From assembly GCF_009600605.1 (NCBI RefSeq), contig NZ_VWNA01000001.1, forward strand, positions 1,302,001 to 1,366,000: 64,000 nt of DNA, written 5' to 3'. The translations under genes were made by a program, and so were the position numbers. This document shows, in pieces, positions 1 to 7,965 of this stretch. This DNA is from Segnochrobactrum spirostomi (GTDB lineage Bacteria > Pseudomonadota > Alphaproteobacteria > Rhizobiales > Segnochrobactraceae). How positions within the stretch are numbered: the first letter of the stretch is position 1; each line of letters begins with the position of its first letter. Below the pieces are notes generated by a model. It ran no database searches. It worked only from the letters and a program-made list of their open reading frames with translations, and had not been told where the DNA came from.

Positions 1-113
1 GGATGAGGGGCTTTTTACTTTACTGGCAATACCTTAAGCAGGGCAGACGCACCCCTCATCCGGCCCTGTCGGCCCACCTTCTCCCCGCAAGCGGGGCGAA
101 GGGAGAGGCGGTG
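1..113. repeat. REP/RIME-like palindromic repeat pair, cut by window start
   Basis: Two facing halves are separated by an AT-richer core. The left half is visible only as its last bases (GGATGAGGGG at 1-10). The right half (52-113) begins CCCCTCATCCGGCC and ends in a hairpin around CTCCCCGCAAGCGGGG. The same architecture recurs at 10554-10712 and 54283-54437. It resembles the dispersed intergenic palindromes of rhizobia. It may serve as a transcription end or an mRNA-stabilising structure; that role is inferred. Confidence 0.7.
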
Positions 114-410
114 TCCGTTCGTCTGGCACGCCGTAGCCGGAGAGCCGCGATCTCGGTGGAGGCCGCCCCGGGGTTCCCGCCACAAGGGCGGGAATGACGG
201 TGGAGAGCAAAGTGCATCGCGGCAAGATCCTGACAGCACGAAAGTCGCCGGCGGGGCGGTGATAGCCCCGCACTCCCGCACCGCCCTTTCGGTCTTCCGT
301 TTGCGGCCGCCTTCCGCCATATAGAGCCGGCGGAGGGCTCGCGGAGCCGCCTTTTTCCGGTCGTCCGAGCCGCCGCCACACTTGAAGCCCGTCGTCCCGA
401 AAGCCGCGTC
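114..410. other. Intergenic region upstream of dapF
   Basis: No convincing gene is present. It holds a second short palindromic repeat around 172-198 (GGTTCCCGCC...GGCGGGAATGACGG), a common type of dispersed bacterial repeat, and presumably the dapF promoter, which I could not place with confidence. Open frames here are GC-rich shadows. Confidence 0.5.
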
Positions 411-1289
411 ATGTCCGCCCGCCTCCCCGTCTTCAAGATGAACGGCATCGGCAACGCCATCGCCGTCGTCGATCTGCGCGCCGGCGGCGCCCCGCTCAGC
501 GCGGACGAGGCGCGTGCCCTCGCGGCCCCGGAGCGAGGCCTCCGCTTCGATCAGTTGATGGCGATCCATCCTGCCGACACCGACGGGACCGACGGCACCA
601 TCCGCATCTACAATTCCGACGGCACCGACGCCGGCGCCTGCGGCAACGGCATGCGCTGCGTCGCCGACGTTCTCTTCGCGTCGGGCGTGATCGAGCCGAT
701 CGTCCTGCGCACCCGCGCCGGAACGCTTCTGTGCAGCCGCGCACCGGGCGGCCTCTTCACCATCGACATGGGCGCGCCGCGCTTCGCCTGGAGCGAGATC
801 CCACTCGCCCATGCCGTCGCCGACACCAATGCCGTCGCCGTGCCGCTGCCGGCCGGTGCCCCCACGCTCGGCCCGGCGACCGTCGTCAACATGGGCAATC
901 CCCACGCCGTCTTCTGGGTCGACGACCTCGCCGCGATCGACCTCGCGAGCCTCGGCCCCACGATCGAGCGCCACCCGCTCTTTCCCGACCGCGTCAACGT
1001 CTCGTTCGCGCAGGTCCTCTCGCCCGAGGCGATCCGCCTCGCGGTGTGGGAGCGCGGGGCCGGCGCGACGCGGGCCTGCGGCTCGGCCGCCTGCGCCGTC
1101 GCGGTCGCCGCCGCGCGCACCGGGCGGACCGGACGGCGGGTTTCGATCACGCTGCCCGGCGGCACCCTCGCCATCCACTGGCGACCGGGCGACGACCACG
1201 TCCTGATGACCGGCCCGACCGAGACCGAGGCCGTCGGCGAGATCGACCGCGACACCCTCACCGTCACCCTCGGGCGGAGCGCCGCCTGA
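411..1289 (+). CDS. dapF: Diaminopimelate epimerase DapF
   Basis: Interconverts LL- and meso-diaminopimelate, the step before lysine and a source of the peptidoglycan cross-linking residue; cytosolic. The 292-residue length is typical. The two catalytic cysteines sit in the expected contexts: ACGNGMRC in the N-terminal half and ATRACGSAACA in the C-terminal half. The start KMNGIGN matches the family N-terminus (usually KMHGxGN; here the second position is Asn, not His). The stop overlaps the next start by one base (TGATG), so it is translationally coupled to mtaB. dapF-mtaB-ftsY is a familiar rhizobial order. Confidence 0.96.
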   Translation: MSARLPVFKMNGIGNAIAVVDLRAGGAPLSADEARALAAPERGLRFDQLMAIHPADTDGTDGTIRIYNSDGTDAGACGNGMRCVADVLFASGVIEPIVLRTRAGTLLCSRAPGGLFTIDMGAPRFAWSEIPLAHAVADTNAVAVPLPAGAPTLGPATVVNMGNPHAVFWVDDLAAIDLASLGPTIERHPLFPDRVNVSFAQVLSPEAIRLAVWERGAGATRACGSAACAVAVAAARTGRTGRRVSITLPGGTLAIHWRPGDDHVLMTGPTETEAVGEIDRDTLTVTLGRSAA

Positions 1290-2569
1290 TGGGTGTCGAG
1301 ATCCTGACCTTCGGCTGCCGGCTCAACACGGTGGAGACCGAGGTGATCCGGCGCGAGGCGAAGGCTGCCGGTGTCGCCGAGACGATCGTCATCAACACCT
1401 GCGCAGTGACGGGCGAGGCGGTGCGCCAGGCCCGCCAGGCGATCCGCAAGGCGCGCCGGGAGAACGGCGGTGCGCGCATCGTCGTCACCGGCTGCGCCGC
1501 CCAGACCGAGCCCGAGACCTTCGCCGAGATGGACGAGGTCGATCTCGTGCTCGGCAACGCCGAGAAGCTCGACCCGGCCGCGTGGCGCCGCATCGCCGGC
1601 GACAACCGGCCCTCCGGCCCCGATTTCGGCGTCTCGGCCGCGGAGAAGATCCGCGTCGACGACATCATGGCGGTGCGCGAGACCGCGGCCCACCTGATCG
1701 AGGGCCTCGAAGGGCGCACCCGCGCCTTCGTCCAGGTGCAGAACGGCTGCGACCATCGCTGCACCTTCTGCATCATCCCGTTCGGCCGTGGCCCCTCCCG
1801 CTCGGTGCCGATGGGGGCCGTGGTCCAGGAAATCCGCGCCATCGCCGAGCGCGGCACGGCGGAAGTGGTGCTGACCGGCGTCGACCTCACCTCCTACGGC
1901 CAGGACCTGCCGGGGGCGCCGCGGCTCGGCGAGCTCGTCCGCCGCATCCTCAAGAACGTGCCGGAGCTGAAGCGCCTGCGGCTCTCCTCGATCGATTCCA
2001 TCGAGGTGGACGACAGCCTGATGCGGGTGATCGCCGAGGAGGAGCGGCTGATGCCGCACTTCCACCTCTCGCTGCAGGCCGGCGACGACATGATCCTGAA
2101 GCGCATGAAGCGCCGCCATTCGGCGGCGGACGCCGTGCGCTTCTGCACCGAGGCGCGGCGGCTGCGCCCCGACATCGTGTTCGGCGCCGACCTCATCGCC
2201 GGCTTCCCGACCGAGACCGAGGCGATGTTCGAGAACAGCCTCGCCCATGTCGACGATTGCGGGCTGACCTTCCTCCACGTCTTCCCGTTCTCGCCGCGCA
2301 AGGGCACCCCGGCGGCGCGCATGCCGCAGCTCGACAAGGCCCTCATCAAGGCGCGCGCCGAGCGGTTGCGGGCGAAGAGCGCCGAGCGCTTCGCCGCCCA
2401 CCTCGCCGCCGAGCGCGGCCGGCTGCGCCAGGTCCTGATCGAGCGCGACGGGCTCGGCCGCACCGAGCTCTTCACCCCGACTTTGATCGCCGGCGGCAAG
2501 CCGGGCGCGGTGGTGCCGGCGCGGATCACCGGCCACGACGCCGCCCACCTGATCGCCGAGGCCGCCTGA
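1289..2569 (+). CDS. mtaB: tRNA t6A37 methylthiotransferase MtaB
   Basis: Radical-SAM enzyme that adds a methylthio group to t6A at position 37 of ANN-decoding tRNAs. The 426-residue product has the N-terminal UPF0004 domain with its three cluster cysteines (TFGCRLNT, NTCAVTG, VTGCAAQ) and a radical-SAM core with CDHRCTFC (Cx3Cx2C). The CRLN and NTCAV forms distinguish MtaB from MiaB and RimO. A C-terminal TRAM-like segment follows. The start ATG overlaps the dapF stop, which sets the start. Intermediate-length but complete. Confidence 0.95.
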   Translation: MGVEILTFGCRLNTVETEVIRREAKAAGVAETIVINTCAVTGEAVRQARQAIRKARRENGGARIVVTGCAAQTEPETFAEMDEVDLVLGNAEKLDPAAWRRIAGDNRPSGPDFGVSAAEKIRVDDIMAVRETAAHLIEGLEGRTRAFVQVQNGCDHRCTFCIIPFGRGPSRSVPMGAVVQEIRAIAERGTAEVVLTGVDLTSYGQDLPGAPRLGELVRRILKNVPELKRLRLSSIDSIEVDDSLMRVIAEEERLMPHFHLSLQAGDDMILKRMKRRHSAADAVRFCTEARRLRPDIVFGADLIAGFPTETEAMFENSLAHVDDCGLTFLHVFPFSPRKGTPAARMPQLDKALIKARAERLRAKSAERFAAHLAAERGRLRQVLIERDGLGRTELFTPTLIAGGKPGAVVPARITGHDAAHLIAEAA

Positions 2570-2760
2570 GGCGGGCCGCGCGGTACGGTTTCCCGATTGC
2601 GGCCTCGGCCGAGCCCAGGGCATGCCCCGCAAGGCTCGGTGCGGCGGCCGCCCCGACCAACCCGAGGCGCCCTTTCGAGACGCGGCCCGCGACGCCGCCG
2701 ACCCGAGGCGCCGGTCCATGACAAACGGATCGGCGGGGCGCGAATGCCGAGGCGAGTGAC

Positions 2761-4199
2761 ATGGCGGACGAGAAGCGCGGATTGCTGAGCCGCTGGTTCG
2801 GCCGCAAGGGCGACAAAGCGGAGAGCCCCGCACCGGAAACGGACGCCGGGGCGACGCTCACCGACGCCCACCCCGCCCCCGCCGAGGCCGCGCCTGTCGC
2901 GCCGCAAGACGAGCCGTCCGGCGACACGGTCCCGGCCGGGGCTCTCGAAACGGGCACACTGGCGGGCGCCGCGCCGGAATCGCCGGCGCCTTCAGCACCC
3001 GAGCCTGTCGCGGCCGAGCCTGGCGCAGCCGAGCCTTCCTCACCCGAACCCGCCGTACCGGAGGCCGAGGCCGCCGCGGAGCCCGTCGCGGCCGAACCGT
3101 TGACCGGCGCAGACACGCCCGCCGCCGATCTCGCGCCGGAGCACGACGCCCCGCCGTCCGAGGCCGCGCTTCACTTCGACGACGCCCTCGCCGACGACGC
3201 CTCCCTCCCCGCCGCCGCCGCGCCGGCCGCCGATCCGTTCGCGCCTCCCCCGCGCCCGAGGCGCCGGCGGAGGCACCGCGCCGCGGCTGGCTCGCCCGGC
3301 TGCGCCAGGGCCTGTCGCGCACCTCGTCCTCGCTCGCCGGCGGCATCACCGGCCTCTTCACCAAGCGCAAACTCGATGTCGGCACGCTGCAGGATCTCGA
3401 AGACCTGCTGATCCAGGCCGATCTCGGCGTCGAGACGGCGAGCGCCATCTCCGAGCGCATCTCCGACCGGCGCTACGAGAAGGGCATTTCCGACGACGAG
3501 GTGCGCAAGATCCTCGCCGAGGAGATCGAGGCGCGGCTCGCGCCCGTGGCGAAGCCCCTCGTCATCGCGCCCGGCCGCAAGCCGCACGTCGTCCTCGTGG
3601 TCGGCGTCAACGGCACCGGCAAGACGACGACCATCGGCAAGATCGCCGCCGGCCTCACCCGCTCGGGCCGCAAGGTGACGCTCGCCGCCGGCGACACCTT
3701 CCGCGCCGCCGCGATCGAACAGCTCAAGATTTGGGGCAGCCGCACCGGCGCGGCGGTGATCGCCCGCGCCGCCGGATCGGACGCCGCGAGCCTCGCCTTC
3801 GAGGCGATGGACGAGGCCAAGGCCGCCGGCACCGACGTGCTCCTCATCGACACCGCGGGCCGCCTGCAGAACCGCGCCGAGCTGATGGCCGAGCTCGAGA
3901 AGGTCATCCGCGTCATCCGCAAGCACGACCCGAGCGCGCCCCACGACGTCATCCTGACGCTCGACGCCACGACCGGTCAGAACGCGATGAACCAGGTCGA
4001 GATCTTCGGCAAGGTCGCCGGCGTCACGGGCCTCGTGATGACCAAGCTCGACGGCACGGCACGCGGCGGCATCCTCGTCGCCATCGCGGCGCGCCACAAG
4101 CTGCCGGTCCACTTCATCGGCGTCGGCGAAGGCATCGACGACCTGGAACCCTTCGACGCCCGCGACTTCGCCCGCGCCATCGCCGGCCTCGACGCCTGA
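2761..4199 (+). CDS. ftsY: Signal recognition particle receptor FtsY (one-base frameshift)
   Basis: SRP receptor GTPase that docks ribosome-SRP complexes at the inner membrane. The frame opening at 2761 encodes an acidic, Ala/Pro-rich A domain. The frame that ends at 4199 encodes the N and G domains: GVNGTGKTTT P-loop, DTFRAAA, DTAGR and TKLDGTA. The frames differ by one base, and the change falls at a C5 run (3247-3251). Adding one C gives a continuous 479-residue FtsY (APPPAPEAPAEAPRRGW across the joint). The gene is essential, so a sequencing or assembly error is the favoured reading. Alternatives are programmed slippage or re-initiation to make a short NG-only form. Confidence 0.93.
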
Positions 4200-4261
4200 G
4201 GGGGCGCCCGCCCTCTCCGCCCCTTCCTTCGCCCCGCTCGGCGGGGAGAAGCAACAATGTT

Positions 4262-4296
4262 GCTCGGCTCGGCTCGGCTCGGCTCGGCTCGGCTCG
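4262..4296. repeat. Tandem GCTCG pentanucleotide repeat, 7 copies
   Basis: Seven perfect head-to-tail copies of GCTCG lie between ftsY and tRNA-Arg, just after an AACAATGTT palindrome. It is non-coding. Such short tandem repeats are prone to slippage and could vary in copy number between strains. Confidence 0.9.
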
Positions 4297-4414
4297 GAGG
4301 AGTGTGAGGGCCGGCGACGGCCTCGTCCACCGCCGATCACGCCGGGGCGATTGCCGAACGGTCCGCGATCCGCTAAGAGGGTCCCGTCCGCGGGGTTTTA
4401 TCCGTGCGACCGAG

Positions 4415-4491
4415 GCACCCGTAGCTCAGCTGGATAGAGCGTTGCCCTCCGAAGGCAGAGGTCACAGGTTCGAATCCTGTCGGGTGCGCCA
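4415..4491 (+). tRNA. tRNA-Arg (CCG)
   Basis: A complete cloverleaf of 77 nt. The acceptor GCACCCG pairs with CGGGTGC, followed by discriminator G and an encoded CCA (4489-4491). The D-arm is GCTCAGCTGGATAGAGC. The anticodon loop is CTCCGAA, with anticodon CCG reading CGG. The T-loop is TTCGAAT. It borders the AT-rich cassette, and tRNA 3' ends are common integration sites, but I found no second copy of its 3' end. Confidence 0.97.
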
Positions 4492-4496
4492 AACAC

Positions 4497-4519
4497 ACTG
4501 TCAGTACTTTTGACAGTTT
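4497..4519 (+). terminator. Possible rho-independent terminator after tRNA-Arg
   Basis: A perfect 7-bp stem ACTGTCA / TGACAGT with a 7-nt loop is followed by TTT, starting six bases past the CCA end. The T tract is short, so termination is plausible rather than certain. Confidence 0.45.
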
Positions 4520-4586
4520 CGTGCCTTTAGCGGCACCCGACATTGATTCTAACGTAGGCAAAGAATTAGAAGGTCGCAAGAGAACG

Positions 4587-5756
4587 CTAGAGAAACACCG
4601 GGATCGATTCTAACACCATATAATCCCTAAGTTCTCTCTTGTAGAGTCGACCCCCTATTTTGACTCGCGCCGAACTGCGAAAACGATCGTCGCGCTGCAA
4701 GCTCGTAAAATCATCAGATTTTGCTTGGCACGTCACTTGCCGCCCGGACGAGTCTTTTACAACAAACGTATAACTATTAGCGTTTATTATCGTAATGAAC
4801 CCTTCTATATCTTTCTTACGCCCTGAAGCAAAGTCATATGCACTACGAAGACGCTTTGCGGCGACCTCTTCGATAATAATACCATGCCGCTCCCCACCCT
4901 TTTCGCCGCCATAGAACTCCACTTTATCAAATTTTCCATCATCAGCAGGCAACAAATCGACGACATTTCTTAGTATATTAACATTCTTATCAGCAACATC
5001 GTGGCGTATTTCATAATTTCGCGCCATATTAGCAATTTCATTGAAATCGTCGAAGAATTTGTTTCTCATTCTAATAAATTTTTCTTGCAATTGATCCAAT
5101 TTGACATCATTTTTTCTCATAATACGCTCAACACCAGCGCCTTCAAGAATTGGATCCTCTATTGAGATAATAAGAGAACCAAATGCTGGTTCATGGATAT
5201 GAAAATCGAACGTCGCGCTTCTCGCTTTCTCCAGCTCATGCGGGGCAAACAACTTGCGAGCGGCAACATAAACTCCGTCCACAAGTTTCTTGAAAGTCTG
5301 GAAAGGCATCGTCTCCCGTTTCAGATCACCACCGGAAAAGCGAACAGAAAAAAAGGAGTTAATCTGCTCGAATGTATCAGCGATCATTCTTGCACCTGGC
5401 GCCAACCCAACACCCCTAAGTGGTAATAAATGATCTGGAATATCACTAGGCTCGCACTCCCAATACCACAAAACTCGGCTACCAAACCCCATCTCCACAA
5501 TGTAACATGGTCCGCTCAACATCGCGCCACGAAGCGAAAGCAAGGACCGCTCAACGGCATTCAGAACCCGTTGAGAGACTAACGTAGCAAGATAAATATT
5601 ACGAGAATCAACTTCATCAACTTTAATAAATATGAATTCAGAAAGACCTATATTTGCCACAAATATAAGAGGCTCTTCAAACTCGTAAAATATTATTCTT
5701 GGAGTAATAGGAGGAATTATCTCGCCGCTTCTGGGAGCGCGGTCAGGCGTCCACAT
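4587..5756 (-). CDS. Uncharacterised protein, AT-rich cassette gene B
   Basis: I do not recognise this protein (389 residues from the chosen start). It has no membrane segment or signal peptide and is mixed alpha/beta in appearance, with a charged central helix region ([16 protein letters not shown]) and a beta-rich C-terminus. The start at 5756 follows an AGGAG seven bases upstream; an ATG at 5780 in the same frame is less well placed. It overlaps the upstream gene by 14 nt, so the two are co-translated. Base composition is far more AT-rich than the flanks, and rare codons such as ATA and AGA are common, which suggests acquisition. A defence or toxin-antitoxin role is possible but unproven. 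Confidence 0.8.
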   Translation of the reverse strand: MWTPDRAPRSGEIIPPITPRIIFYEFEEPLIFVANIGLSEFIFIKVDEVDSRNIYLATLVSQRVLNAVERSLLSLRGAMLSGPCYIVEMGFGSRVLWYWECEPSDIPDHLLPLRGVGLAPGARMIADTFEQINSFFSVRFSGGDLKRETMPFQTFKKLVDGVYVAARKLFAPHELEKARSATFDFHIHEPAFGSLIISIEDPILEGAGVERIMRKNDVKLDQLQEKFIRMRNKFFDDFNEIANMARNYEIRHDVADKNVNILRNVVDLLPADDGKFDKVEFYGGEKGGERHGIIIEEVAAKRLRSAYDFASGRKKDIEGFITIINANSYTFVVKDSSGRQVTCQAKSDDFTSLQRDDRFRSSARVKIGGRLYKRELRDYMVLESIPVFL

Positions 5757-6201
5757 CATCCCACTCCTCATTGGGGCCAAGCGCTACCTTAAACTTCGTA
5801 TGTATATTCCGATTATAGAATTTCCAAAAAGTGTAGTGCCCTTCCTGATTCTTTGTAGGGGTGCGCTTGATTACACCATCGCTTCCATCTATCGGTCCAT
5901 ATAAAATGTATGTCTTTCTGAAGTACGGAATAATATCGCGGGCATGCTTAACGCTCTTCTTATCAACCCACACCGAACACCCCCAGTGATCGCAGTTTTG
6001 CGGATCGTACCCGTTCTTTTTCAGCTCAACATGCGAAAGAAAGTTCTGCGCCGAAGCTGGAATTGAGTTAGCCTGTCTATAAATAATCCTATCTTCCGAA
6101 GATGCATCAGATGGCGGACACTGTTTCGGAATGTTCGGGTTAAACAAAATCTCCTCCCCAGCCAACATAGATAACTCACTATCCATATTAGCATTAATCA
6201 C
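5743..6201 (-). CDS. Uncharacterised protein, AT-rich cassette gene A
   Basis: Unrecognised 152-residue protein, the first gene of a two-gene unit. It uses a GTG start at 6201; an in-frame ATG at 6186 would give 147 residues. It is hydrophilic, with no signal peptide or membrane helix, and has a conspicuous CDHWGCSVWV segment and a C-terminus rich in aromatic residues and acidic at the end. Its stop lies inside the start region of gene B. AT-rich composition and absence of mobility genes suggest a small inserted cassette next to tRNA-Arg. Confidence 0.75.
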   Translation of the reverse strand: MINANMDSELSMLAGEEILFNPNIPKQCPPSDASSEDRIIYRQANSIPASAQNFLSHVELKKNGYDPQNCDHWGCSVWVDKKSVKHARDIIPYFRKTYILYGPIDGSDGVIKRTPTKNQEGHYTFWKFYNRNIHTKFKVALGPNEEWDDVDA

Positions 6202-6356
6202 GCGGTTTTGTACCTAAAAATAACACACAACCTCACAGTACTGAAGTTCCGGGCTATTTCGCATCAACAATAACGTCGGCTCCACTGACCCACCCTCCCC
6301 TCCCCGCGTAGAAGGCGCACCCGAGGGCGTGTGGTGGTCCCCGGGCGGGGATCGGG
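6202..6356. other. Boundary between AT-rich cassette and resident DNA
   Basis: Composition changes from AT-rich to GC-rich here. From about 6280 the sequence is a copy of the region upstream of the functional DUF2256 gene (7575-7650). The promoter of the cassette should lie in 6202-6270, but I could not assign -35 and -10 boxes with confidence. Confidence 0.5.
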
Positions 6357-6557
6357 ATGGGTCGGAAGAACGAGGTGCCGCAGAAAGTCCGGGTCGCGCG
6401 CGCGCCGGTCGCGTGGCGGCGCAAGCGCGCGGGATGGGACCGCGTCCCCCGTTGTTCCGAGATTTACCGCGCCGCCGGGTGTGGTCTAGATGAGGCCGAA
6501 GCGCCGCAGGAGATCTTCAGCGCGGAGGCCGTCGAGGCCGCCCCGCCCTGCTTCTAA
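6357..6557 (+). pseudogene. Decayed duplicate of the DUF2256 zinc-finger gene
   Basis: The first forty residues align with the intact DUF2256 protein at 7651 (MGRKNEVPQK against [15 protein letters not shown] shared), and the homology extends about 75 bases upstream. Three of the four zinc-binding cysteines are lost: both in the CxxC pair are replaced and the last is Tyr. One codon is missing between them, and the C-terminal part is unrelated. The open frame survives only by chance. It is best read as a relic of a roughly 200-bp local duplication. Confidence 0.75.
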
Positions 6558-6581
6558 AACGCCGCTCGCCGACGGCCGGCG

Positions 6582-7196
6582 TCAAGCGTCGCCGAGATGG
6601 GAGGTCTGGTTGATCGACCGGACATGAACGCCCTTCGACGAGAACTCGACCTCGGTCAGGTTGCAGGGTGATTGTTCGAAGCGCCAATAGGCCGAGAGCG
6701 GCAGATCGAGCAGCGTCAGCAACAAAGCGCGGTTGGTGCTGTCGTGACCGACGAGCACGACCTTGCCCTCAGGGTGGCGGGCGACGACGTCCCGCAGGGC
6801 GTCGGCCGTCCGTGCCAGGAGATCCTGCAGCGACTCGCCGTTCGGCGGACGAACGAGCTGCGGCCGCACCCACCAGGTCGCGTAGCGGTCCGGGTCGCTG
6901 CGTTCCACCTCTTCCAGCGTCTGCCCGGTCCAATCGCCATAATCGATGTCGACCAGCCCCGGCATCACGGCCGTGCCGGTTCCAGTATGCCGCGCAATGG
7001 CCTCGCCCGTGGCGACACAGCGCGACAGCGCGCTCGTGTAGATGGCGTCGAACGGCCCGCGCGAGGCGAGATGCGCACCGAGGCGCTCGGCCTGCCCACG
7101 GCCGATGGCGGTGAGCGGGAGATCGTTCCGCCCCCGGAAGCGGGGCGGCGAGATGCCTTCGACATGGCCGTGTCTGGTGATCAGGATGACGGTCAT
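6582..7196 (-). CDS. Histidine phosphatase family protein
   Basis: Phosphoglycerate-mutase-like phosphohydrolase of 204 residues. The catalytic RHG motif (His9) opens the protein, and the second catalytic His (His151) is in LVGHDSTNRALL. LTAIGRGQAERLG and YTSALSRCVATGEAI are also typical. The substrate cannot be told: relatives act on alpha-ribazole-5'-phosphate, sugar phosphates or nucleotides. No cobalamin genes are nearby. It sits alone between the two DUF2256 copies. Confidence 0.9.
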   Translation of the reverse strand: MTVILITRHGHVEGISPPRFRGRNDLPLTAIGRGQAERLGAHLASRGPFDAIYTSALSRCVATGEAIARHTGTGTAVMPGLVDIDYGDWTGQTLEEVERSDPDRYATWWVRPQLVRPPNGESLQDLLARTADALRDVVARHPEGKVVLVGHDSTNRALLLTLLDLPLSAYWRFEQSPCNLTEVEFSSKGVHVRSINQTSHLGDA

Positions 7197-7650
7197 CGGG
7201 TGACGTCCGAGCTGCGGAAAGGGTGTGGACGGGGGCAGAATGCCGCCTCGCTTCAGCGAGGGGCCGCGCCGGCGGCGTGGATATCGTTCGTTCGCGTTCC
7301 CGCTCGTGCAAGACGCACGGCGCCCTTCATGAGCTCATCGAGCCGTCGGCAGGACTCGTCAGCCCGAGACGGACGGTTGCGGGAGACCCCATTCCCCATG
7401 CCAATTCCCCTGGTCGGCGCACACGCCGGCGAGGCTAGAGCGGGGCCGCGTCCGATCAACCGTCGTGTAACTTTTCGTGTTCGAGCGCAGCGGCCGAAAT
7501 AGGGGATGGGGTTCACCCTCGCAGGCCAGCCGGCCGATGGCCCCAACCGTCGGGCGCACCGGATTGCCGCCGCCCCACTGACCCACTCGCCCCTCTCCCG
7601 CGTAGAAGGCGAGCCGAGGGCGCGTGGCGGACCCGGGGCGAGGGATCGGG
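7197..7650. other. Intergenic region upstream of the DUF2256-photolyase operon
   Basis: I see no convincing gene. The last 75 bases (7575-7650) are repeated, diverged, at 6280-6356. Short open frames here lack conserved character. A promoter for the 7651-9536 operon is expected but not recognisable. Confidence 0.5.
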
Positions 7651-7965
7651 ATGGGTCGGAAGAGCGAGTTGCCGCAGAAAATCTGTGTCGTGTGCGGGCG
7701 ACCTTTCGCGTGGCGGCGCAAGTGGGCGCGGGATTGGGAACGGGTGCTCTATTGCTCCGACCGCTGCCGCACCGCCGGGCGACGCTCCGGGCGCGGCCAT
7801 GGTGACGCGACCGCCCCGCTCCACGACGCTCTGCCCCACGACGCTCTGCCCCAAGACGCTCTGCCCCACGACACCGCGGCCCCGAGCGGTGCGGTCGAGC
7901 GCGCTGCTACCCGCCGCCACACACCCAACCGTGCCCCCCGCCCCGGCGGAGCGCCACGGCGATGA
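7651..7965 (+). CDS. DUF2256 zinc-finger protein with HDALP repeats
   Basis: Small putative zinc-binding protein of 104 residues. The first 40 residues carry the DUF2256 pattern with Cys12, Cys15, Cys35 and Cys39 around FAWRRKW. In many bacteria this family is coupled to cryptochrome/photolyase genes, as here: its stop overlaps the photolyase start by 4 bases (ATGA). An unusual C-terminal extension contains four near-perfect HDALP pentapeptides, encoded by a 15-bp tandem repeat, then a basic tail. The ATG at 7651 is chosen because the homology begins there, although a GTG lies at 7624. Confidence 0.9.
   Translation: MGRKSELPQKICVVCGRPFAWRRKWARDWERVLYCSDRCRTAGRRSGRGHGDATAPLHDALPHDALPQDALPHDTAAPSGAVERAATRRHTPNRAPRPGGAPRR
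7821..7876 (+). repeat. 15-bp in-frame tandem repeat coding for HDALP
   Basis: Nearly four copies of CCACGACGCTCTGCC lie head to tail. The third copy differs by one base (Q for H) and the fourth decays after seven bases. The repeat keeps frame, so copy-number change would lengthen or shorten the DUF2256 tail without a frameshift. Confidence 0.85.

Noticed and set aside
608-2833. 741-codon open frame antisense to dapF-mtaB
   Set aside because: Opposes two clear enzymes and shows the same shadow composition.
4470-6300. Integration att site formed by tRNA-Arg
   Set aside because: I found no second copy of the tRNA 3' end at the far edge of the AT-rich cassette and no integrase gene, so site-specific insertion is not shown.
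7821-7876. CRISPR-like short repeat array
   Set aside because: The 15-bp units are directly adjacent with no spacers and lie in frame inside a coding sequence.
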